Assembly (NCBI RefSeq): GCF_900104795.1
Contig: NZ_FNTG01000002.1
Location: forward strand, 3,224,001-3,288,000
Reading direction: 5' to 3'
DNA length: 64,000 nucleotides
Source: Burkholderia sp. WP9
GTDB lineage: Bacteria > Pseudomonadota > Gammaproteobacteria > Burkholderiales > Burkholderiaceae
Made by a program: the position numbers and the translations under genes. The notes below the pieces were generated by a model. It saw nothing but the letters and a program-made list of their open reading frames with translations, had not been told where the DNA came from and searched no databases. Shown here piece by piece: positions 58,230 through 64,000 of this stretch. Position 1 is the stretch's first letter; every line of letters begins with the position of its first letter.

Positions 58230-58359
58230 TACAGCAATCAGCATTCACAATCGCGCCGCCCGCGTGCCTACCCGCGGGTACACCGCTTGCTGCCTCACTC
58301 CAATGCGTCAGACCGGATTCCCCCCGCCGGCACGCCCCGAACGCAAGGAGCAGATTCTC

Positions 58360-60483
58360 ATGGCAGGAAAAACGAACGCACAGAAGCCCGCAGCGAAGAG
58401 TGCGCAGGCGAATGGTCCGCAATCGGATGCGAAATCGAAGGATCTCGAACAGTTTCGAGTCAGTCCGGAAGGCGAAGCGCTGAGAACCAATCAGGGCGTC
58501 AAAATCTCCGACAACCAGAACACCCTGCGCGCGGGACCGCGCGGCCCTTCGCTGCTGGAAGATTTCATCATGCGTGAGAAGATCACGCACTTCGACCATG
58601 AGCGTATTCCCGAGCGTATCGTGCACGCGCGCGGCTCGGCGGCGCACGGTGTATTTCAGGTCTATGAGTCGATGCGGGAATACACCAAGGCCGCGTTCCT
58701 GCAGGACCCTGCTGCACAAACGCCGGTTTATGTGCGTTTTTCCACGGTACAGGGCCCGCGCGGCTCCGCCGATACGGTGCGCGACGTGCGCGGCTTCGCC
58801 GTGAAGTTCTACACGCAGGAAGGCAATTACGATCTGGTCGGCAACAACATGCCGGTGTTCTTCATTCAGGACGCCATCAAGTTTCCCGACTTCGTGCATG
58901 CGGTGAAACCGGAAGCGCCGAACGAAATGCCCACTGGCGGTTCCGCACACGACACCTTCTGGGACTTCGTCTCGCTGGTGCCCGAATCCGCGCACATGGT
59001 GCTGTGGACCATGTCGGACCGCGCAATCCCGCGCAGCCTGCGCACCATGGAGGGCTTCGGGATTCACACGTTCCGTTTCGTGAATGCGCAAGGCAAGGGC
59101 CGCTTCGTCAAATTTCACTGGCGTCCGGTGCTGGGCTCGTACTCGCTGCTGTGGGACGAAGCGCAGAAGCTGGCGGGCAAGGACCCGGATTTCCATCGGC
59201 GTGATCTGTGGGAGTCTATCGAACGAGGCGACTACCCGGAGTTCGAACTCGGCGTGCAGATTATCGAAGAAGCGGACGAACACAAGTTCGATTTCGACCT
59301 GCTCGATCCGACCAAGCTGATTCCCGAAGAACTGGTGCCGGTCAAGATCATCGGCAAGATGACGCTCAACCGCAATCCCGACAACTTTTTTGCCGAGACC
59401 GAACAGGTCGCGTTTCATCCGGGTCATGTCGTGCCGGGTATCGACTTTTCGAACGATCCGCTTTTGCAAGGGCGTTTGTTCTCGTACACGGATACGCAGA
59501 TCAGCCGTCTGGGTGGTCCGAACTTCCATGAGATTCCGATCAACCGTCCTGTGTGCCCGTTCAACAACAATCAGCGTGACGCCATGCACCGCCAGACGAT
59601 CAATGTCGGTCAGGCCTCGTATGAGCCGAATTCGCTGAGCGGCGGTTGGCCGAAGGAAACCGATCCGGCGCCGTCGGACGGCGGCTTCGAAAGTTATCAG
59701 GAGCGCGTGGAAGGCACCAAGATTCGCGTGCGCAGCGAATCGTTCGCCGATCATTTTTCGCAAGCTGCGCTGTTCTACAACAGCATGTCCCAGCCGGAGA
59801 AAGACCATATCGCCGCGGCTTATCAATTCGAACTCGGCAAGGTGACGAAACCCGAGATTCGCGCGCGCGTGGTCAACGAAATTCTCGCCAACTTCGACGC
59901 GGGACTCGCAGCGCAGGTGGCCGCCGGGTTGGGTTTGCCGGCGCCGAAAAAGGGCACGGCGAAGCTGTCCGGTCCCAAGGACTCACCGGCGCTGAGCCTG
60001 CTCAACCGGGTGAAGCCGGGCATCAAGACCCGCAAGATTGCGTTGCTGGCCGCGCCCGGATCCGACGGCGCCGCCATCAGGAAGCTTCAGCAGGCGCTGC
60101 AAGGCGAGGGCGCGGCGCCCATGTTGATCGCGCCCACGCTTGCCGCGATCGACGGCATGGCCCCGGACGCCACGATTGCCGGATTGCCGTCGATCATGTT
60201 CGACGCGGTCATCGTGGTAGGTGGCGACCAGGGTGCGAAGACGCTCGCGCAATCGGGCGATGCGCGGCATTTCGTGCTCGAGGCGTTCAAGCATCTGAAG
60301 GCGATTGCGGCGATCGGCGCGGGGCGCGATGTGCTCGCCGCCGCGCACCTGCCGGACAATGCCGACGGCGTCGCTACCGGCGATGACAAACAGGCCGCCG
60401 ACGTGCTGAAGGCCTTCATCGAGGCGGCCGGCCAGCATCGTGTGTGGTCACGTGCGCAGCAGGCTGAAACCGTGCCGGCGTAA
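58360..60483 (+). CDS. katE: Large-subunit monofunctional catalase (KatE/HPII type)
   Basis: 707 residues. The catalase core has the distal His in [14 protein letters not shown], the Asn loop [16 protein letters not shown], and the proximal Tyr in [15 protein letters not shown]. The C-terminal ~140 residues ([23 protein letters not shown] onward) are the extra flavodoxin/DJ-1-like domain of clade II, lacking the nucleophile Cys. Its Lys-rich N-terminus is disordered. HPII-type catalase disproportionates hydrogen peroxide in stationary phase. Start at MAGKTNAQ after AAGGAG. Complements ahpCF in this window. Confidence 0.96.
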   Translation: MAGKTNAQKPAAKSAQANGPQSDAKSKDLEQFRVSPEGEALRTNQGVKISDNQNTLRAGPRGPSLLEDFIMREKITHFDHERIPERIVHARGSAAHGVFQVYESMREYTKAAFLQDPAAQTPVYVRFSTVQGPRGSADTVRDVRGFAVKFYTQEGNYDLVGNNMPVFFIQDAIKFPDFVHAVKPEAPNEMPTGGSAHDTFWDFVSLVPESAHMVLWTMSDRAIPRSLRTMEGFGIHTFRFVNAQGKGRFVKFHWRPVLGSYSLLWDEAQKLAGKDPDFHRRDLWESIERGDYPEFELGVQIIEEADEHKFDFDLLDPTKLIPEELVPVKIIGKMTLNRNPDNFFAETEQVAFHPGHVVPGIDFSNDPLLQGRLFSYTDTQISRLGGPNFHEIPINRPVCPFNNNQRDAMHRQTINVGQASYEPNSLSGGWPKETDPAPSDGGFESYQERVEGTKIRVRSESFADHFSQAALFYNSMSQPEKDHIAAAYQFELGKVTKPEIRARVVNEILANFDAGLAAQVAAGLGLPAPKKGTAKLSGPKDSPALSLLNRVKPGIKTRKIALLAAPGSDGAAIRKLQQALQGEGAAPMLIAPTLAAIDGMAPDATIAGLPSIMFDAVIVVGGDQGAKTLAQSGDARHFVLEAFKHLKAIAAIGAGRDVLAAAHLPDNADGVATGDDKQAADVLKAFIEAAGQHRVWSRAQQAETVPA

Positions 60484-60505
60484 GCGTCTCGCGAGTCGTG
60501 CGAAT

Positions 60506-60538
60506 CCCTGGCCAGTGCGAACCGGCCAGGGCTTTTTT
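60506..60538 (+). terminator. Rho-independent terminator after katE
   Basis: CCCTGGCC/GGCCAGGG, an 8-bp stem with a 10-nt loop, then C and six T. It is 23 bases past the katE stop and just before the convergent trehalase end. Confidence 0.9.
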
Positions 60539-60542
60539 CATG

Positions 60543-62357
60543 CTATGGCGCGACTCGCGCGCCATTCAGCCGGTGCGTGTTCTTCGGCGCGGCAGCAGCA
60601 GCAGAGGCGGCCGCCGACACACCCGCCGGTCCTTCGGGAATATCGCCGGGACGCGAGCCCTGCACCGCTTGCGGATACAGCACGAGCAGCGCGCGCAGCA
60701 CGCCGTTGGTCCAGCCGAAGCCGTCCTGCAGCGGATACTCGCCGCCGCCCGCGGAGACGCCGGGTGTGGCCGCATCGATATCGTATTTCTCGACGAGCTT
60801 GCCCGTGTGCTGGTAGTACGACACATTGGTTCTGATCCAGCGCGTCGCAATGGTTTGCGCGAGCGCCGGTTCGCTGTAGCGCCGCAAGCCGATCACGGCC
60901 AGATATTGCAGCGGCGCCCAGCCGTTCGGCGCATCCCATTGCTGGCCGCTCGCCACCTGTGTAGTGGCGAGACCGCCGGGGCGCAGCAATTCGCGCTGCA
61001 ACGTGGCGGCGACGGTCTTCGCCTGCTGACGGCTGGCTATGCCCGTATATAACGGATACACCGTCGCGGCGGTGAGCCTGTGCGTCAGCGTGTGATGCAC
61101 GAAGTCGTAGTCGCCGAATGCCTGCAACTGCGGGTCCCACAACACGCGGCGAATCGCGTCGGCGCGGGTGGCGGCGCGCTGCTCCATATTTTCCGCATGC
61201 GTGACGTCGCCGCGCAGACGATAGGCCTTCGCCAGCGTGCGCTCGAGATCGGCGAGCAGGCAATTCAGATCGACGGGCACGAGAGAGGTCACGTCCACGG
61301 TGGCGAGCGTCTTGCCGTCGGCGAACCAGCGCGAGCTGAAATCCCAGCCGGTTTCGCCGCCCGCGCGCAGATTGCGCCACAGATCGGCGGCATCGCGTTG
61401 CGGAGTCTGCTGCGCGGTCAGGACGTCTTCGCGATACGACTCGTCGCGCGGCGTCGCGCGTTCGTCCCAATAGCGGTTGAGCAGCGTGCCGTTGGGCAGG
61501 CGCACCACATGCCGGTTTGCGTGACCGGCGGCGAGGCCTTCGCTGCCGTCCATCCAGTACGCGTATTCGCGCTGCAATTCAGGCAGATATTGCGCATAGA
61601 CGGCGTCGCCGTCTTTTTCGGCCACGAGGCGCACCATCTGCGCGAAAAACGGCGGTTGCGAGCGGCTCAGATAGTAGGTGCGATTGCCGTTCGGAATATG
61701 ACCGTAGCGGTCGATCAAGGTCGCGAAGTTCTTCAGTTCGTCGACTACCAGCGCATGCTGGCCGCTCTGTTCGAGGCCGAGCATGATGAAGTACGAGTCC
61801 CAGTAGTAGATCTCATCGAAGCGGTCGCCCGGCACGATATACGCATACGGCAGCGGCAGCAGCGAGGACCACGGGCTCGCGGTCGCATCGGGCTCGCGGC
61901 GCAGCACATTCCAGAGCGTATCGATATGGCCGACCACGTCCTGATCGGGATCGGAGACATACGCTTTCGCCGTGCGCGTGGGCAACGTGAAGTTGTGCTT
62001 CACGAAATCGGCGAGGCTGAAGTTGCGCTGTTGCTTCGCGGTGGCGTATGCGGCGGCGATCTCAGCAGGCGATGCAAGCGGCACCATGTCCGCGAAAGTT
62101 TTGCTGTCGGGAAACAGATGCGCGAGCTGCACATCGCGATAGAGCGTGGGGTATTGCTCCGACGGTGGAATCGGCACGACGGGCGACGCCTGCGTGGGCG
62201 GCTCGACGTGCACGGCGGCGGCCACGATGCCGTCGTGTGCAGCAGGCGCAGTGGCTGCCTGCGCCACGCCGCTCGCCGACGCATGCCATACGAGCGCGGC
62301 GGCGAGCAGGGTGCGCAACGGGTTGCGGGAGAGTGCGATGAAGGCGTGAGAAGGCAT
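60543..62357 (-). CDS. treA: Periplasmic trehalase (GH37)
   Basis: 604 residues. A signal peptide (about 35 residues, ending AQAATA) exports it to the periplasm. Trehalase signatures are clear: PGDRFDEIYYWDSYFIMLGL and QWDAPNGWAPLQYLAVIGL; the catalytic Asp and Glu are in WDFSSRWF and GGGEYPLQDGFGWTNGV. It splits trehalose to two glucoses for uptake, useful on plant surfaces and under osmotic change. C-terminal Ala-rich extension of ~40 residues is not part of the fold. Convergent with katE; the katE terminator sits between. Confidence 0.95.
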   Translation of the reverse strand: MPSHAFIALSRNPLRTLLAAALVWHASASGVAQAATAPAAHDGIVAAAVHVEPPTQASPVVPIPPSEQYPTLYRDVQLAHLFPDSKTFADMVPLASPAEIAAAYATAKQQRNFSLADFVKHNFTLPTRTAKAYVSDPDQDVVGHIDTLWNVLRREPDATASPWSSLLPLPYAYIVPGDRFDEIYYWDSYFIMLGLEQSGQHALVVDELKNFATLIDRYGHIPNGNRTYYLSRSQPPFFAQMVRLVAEKDGDAVYAQYLPELQREYAYWMDGSEGLAAGHANRHVVRLPNGTLLNRYWDERATPRDESYREDVLTAQQTPQRDAADLWRNLRAGGETGWDFSSRWFADGKTLATVDVTSLVPVDLNCLLADLERTLAKAYRLRGDVTHAENMEQRAATRADAIRRVLWDPQLQAFGDYDFVHHTLTHRLTAATVYPLYTGIASRQQAKTVAATLQRELLRPGGLATTQVASGQQWDAPNGWAPLQYLAVIGLRRYSEPALAQTIATRWIRTNVSYYQHTGKLVEKYDIDAATPGVSAGGGEYPLQDGFGWTNGVLRALLVLYPQAVQGSRPGDIPEGPAGVSAAASAAAAAPKNTHRLNGARVAP

Positions 62358-62621
62358 CGGCTACCAGATCAAAGTGGGCGGCGAACGAATGATCGAACGG
62401 GGCGAAATTGCATTCCTCGCATGATTGACCCGCGTGCGTCGCGCAAAGTTGCGTCGGCCGGCAACAGCCCCGCCCAGTAAGCCTAAAACCGCATTCGGGC
62501 ATCTCAAAACAAACACCCATCCTGTATGATTACGCCCGTCGTAGCGCGACAAAATGAATCACTCGACATACCCGAAAAATATTCCGAATCGCCACGATTC
62601 GCCCAGCCGAAGACAGAAAAA

Positions 62622-64000
62622 ATGACCGCATCTCAGGCCGTCGACCAGAATCGTTTTCGCAGCATCATTCGCCGCAATATTGCGTTGCCCCTGGGTGTCG
62701 GCCTGGTGACCATGGCGGTCTTCGTCGGACTGATCGCGTATCTGGTTTCGACCATGAACTGGGCCGAGCACTCCGAGCGCGTAATCGGGCAGGCCAATGA
62801 AATGCTGCGCCTCGCGGTCGATCGCGAATCCTCCATGCGCGGTTTCCTGATCACGGGCGACGAGAGTTTCCTCACGCCGTATGAAGAAGGCGGCCCGCGA
62901 TTCAAGACTCAGATCGAGGCCCTGCAGGAGCTGGTCTCCGACAACCCGCCCCAAGTCGAAAAACTCAAGCAGATCGCTGCGATTCAGCAACGCTGGAGTA
63001 ACTTCGCCGAACAGATGATCGACGCGCGCCGGCGTAATCAGGATTTCGAAAGTGCCGTGGCGAGCGGCCGTGGCAAGATCGAATTCGATGAAACGCGCCG
63101 CGAATTCGGCGATTTTCTGGATGTCGAATTGCGCCTGCGCCAGGAACGCGCGGAAGCGACGCGCCGCGTCACCACCACGCTGGTGAGCGTGTTTCTGCTC
63201 TTCAGCCTGAGCGTGAGCGGTCTGCTCGCGTGGATCGGGCGGCGCGAACTGATGAGCCTGTCGTCCACCTATGACAGCGCGCTGCGGCAGCAGGCTGACC
63301 AGACGGAGATGTTGCAGGAGCAGGTGTGGTTGCGCTCGGGGCAGCGTCTGCTTGCCGAAAAGGTCGTCGGCCAGACTACCTCGCCGCTGGTGGGCCGCGC
63401 GATGCTCGACTTCCTCGCGCAGTATCTCGACGCCGTCGTCGCCGCGCTCTACGTGCGCGACAAACGGCATGGCACGCTGCGCCGCATCGCGACTTATGGG
63501 TTTAGCCGTGAAAGCGAGCAGGCCGCGGCGCGCAATTTCGAAGAAGGCGAGACGCTGATCGGGCAGGCGGCCTCGGCGCGCCGTACGCTGGTCTTGCGCG
63601 ATGTGCCGGCCAATTACGTGCAAGTGGTGTCGGCCACCGGCAAGAGCGTGCCGAAGAATCTGCTCATCATGCCGATCGAAAACGACGGCGATGTCAACGG
63701 CGTCGTCGAACTGGGCTTTGTGCGCGAGCTGACTGTGCGCGACCAGGAGTTCATGGAACTGATCGCGAACAGCATGGGCGACTTCGTCGAAGCGGCGCTG
63801 TATCGCGAGCGGTTGCAGGACGCGCTGGCCGAAACGCAGCAGCTGAATGAAGAGTTGCAGGTGCAGCAGGAAGAGTTGCGCGTCTCCAATGAAGGGCTCG
63901 AAGAACGCGGCCGCGCGCTGATGGAGTCGCAAACGCGGCTGGAAGCGCAGCAGGCCGAACTCGAACAGACCAACGTGCAACTGGAAGAATACGCGCAGCG
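62622..64000 (+). CDS. CHASE3-GAF sensor histidine kinase (3' end outside window)
   Basis: Only the first 459 residues are visible. Transmembrane helix 1 is about residues 24-45, then a CHASE3 periplasmic sensor domain (NWAEHSERVIGQANEMLRLAVDRESSMRGFLITGDESFLTPYEEG is the hallmark), transmembrane helix 2 near 186-207, a GAF domain (about 250-395) and a long coiled coil (EETQQLNEELQVQQEEL-like). Such proteins normally continue into HisKA, HATPase and receiver domains as hybrid kinases, so that is expected past the right edge. Upstream it is divergent from treA with a 264-base gap that shows no clear site. Confidence 0.9.
   Translation, partial: MTASQAVDQNRFRSIIRRNIALPLGVGLVTMAVFVGLIAYLVSTMNWAEHSERVIGQANEMLRLAVDRESSMRGFLITGDESFLTPYEEGGPRFKTQIEALQELVSDNPPQVEKLKQIAAIQQRWSNFAEQMIDARRRNQDFESAVASGRGKIEFDETRREFGDFLDVELRLRQERAEATRRVTTTLVSVFLLFSLSVSGLLAWIGRRELMSLSSTYDSALRQQADQTEMLQEQVWLRSGQRLLAEKVVGQTTSPLVGRAMLDFLAQYLDAVVAALYVRDKRHGTLRRIATYGFSRESEQAAARNFEEGETLIGQAASARRTLVLRDVPANYVQVVSATGKSVPKNLLIMPIENDGDVNGVVELGFVRELTVRDQEFMELIANSMGDFVEAALYRERLQDALAETQQLNEELQVQQEELRVSNEGLEERGRALMESQTRLEAQQAELEQTNVQLEEYAQ

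Noticed and set aside
58140..58577. ORF with GNRHGI peptide repeats before katE
   Set aside because: It comes from the 18-bp tandem array and then overlaps katE out of frame; no ribosome site.
1..64000. Mobile element, prophage, CRISPR array, tRNA or rRNA
   Set aside because: No transposase, integrase, phage structural gene, regularly spaced direct-repeat array or recognisable tRNA/rRNA sequence was seen on either strand.

Overview
ORGANISM. The window is GC-rich (roughly 60-65%), almost fully coding, and made of families typical of Burkholderiaceae. The ACC deaminase/AcdR pair, the LutABC lactate operon, an rpoN copy away from its usual neighbours, paired enhancer-binding proteins, AlkB, KatE and periplasmic trehalase together point to a plant- or soil-associated Paraburkholderia, possibly its second chromosome (inference). 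I saw no rRNA, tRNA, CRISPR array, prophage, transposase or plasmid gene. LAYOUT. 1-6.6 kb holds small stress and envelope genes: PRC-barrel, topoisomerase IB, an acidic protein, DJ-1/PfpI, DUF4142, DUF1488, a glycine-zipper protein, a PA2169-type protein and a BON protein. 7.1-12.8 kb holds a sigma-54 factor, an aminotransferase, an S10 carboxypeptidase and a FadR-type regulator. 13.1-15.8 kb is lutABC, with a sigma-70-like promoter and an adjoining operator palindrome. 15.9-20.5 kb is a LysR-linked catabolic cluster (aspartoacylase-like deacylase, MFS transporter, MBL hydrolase) with two matching bipartite LysR-type operator candidates. 20.5-24.8 kb is an overlapping gene pair, a FAN1-like VRR-NUC nuclease and an XPD/DinG-like iron-sulfur helicase with an N-terminal nuclease-like domain, behind a perfect LexA box. 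25-31.9 kb holds a large MscS channel, a NIPSNAP protein, an MFS exporter and a sigma-54 activator. 31.9-34.8 kb is a long leader region with a perfect -24/-12 promoter ahead of a small ORF and an orphan CpaE-like ATPase. 34.9-36.4 kb is a NAMPT-type phosphoribosyltransferase. 36.4-39.7 kb is a molybdate/tungstate importer with fused permease and ATPase, a ModE-box candidate and a ModE-like regulator. 39.7-45.3 kb holds DUF2325, NTF2-like, prolyl-4-hydroxylase-like, GNAT and MFS genes. 45.6-48.7 kb is a PEP-mutase/isocitrate-lyase-type enzyme divergent from a PrpR-like activator, with activator sites, an IHF site and a -24/-12 promoter. 48.8-55 kb holds ahpC, ahpF, alkB, DoxX, pirin and a LysR gene. 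55.1-56.9 kb is acdS/acdR. 57.2-64 kb holds a MipA/OmpV protein, katE, treA and the start of a CHASE3-GAF sensor kinase. HOW IT FITS TOGETHER. Three themes recur: stress defence (DJ-1, AhpCF, KatE, envelope proteins, SOS-linked repair), use of plant or soil carbon and nitrogen (lactate, ACC, trehalose, alkanes, N-acyl compounds), and sigma-54 control (one rpoN, two GAFTGA activators, two -24/-12 promoters). The most novel-looking unit is the predicted LexA-controlled FAN1-like nuclease/helicase pair. The clearest regulatory architecture is the sigma-54 unit at 46.5-46.7 kb.
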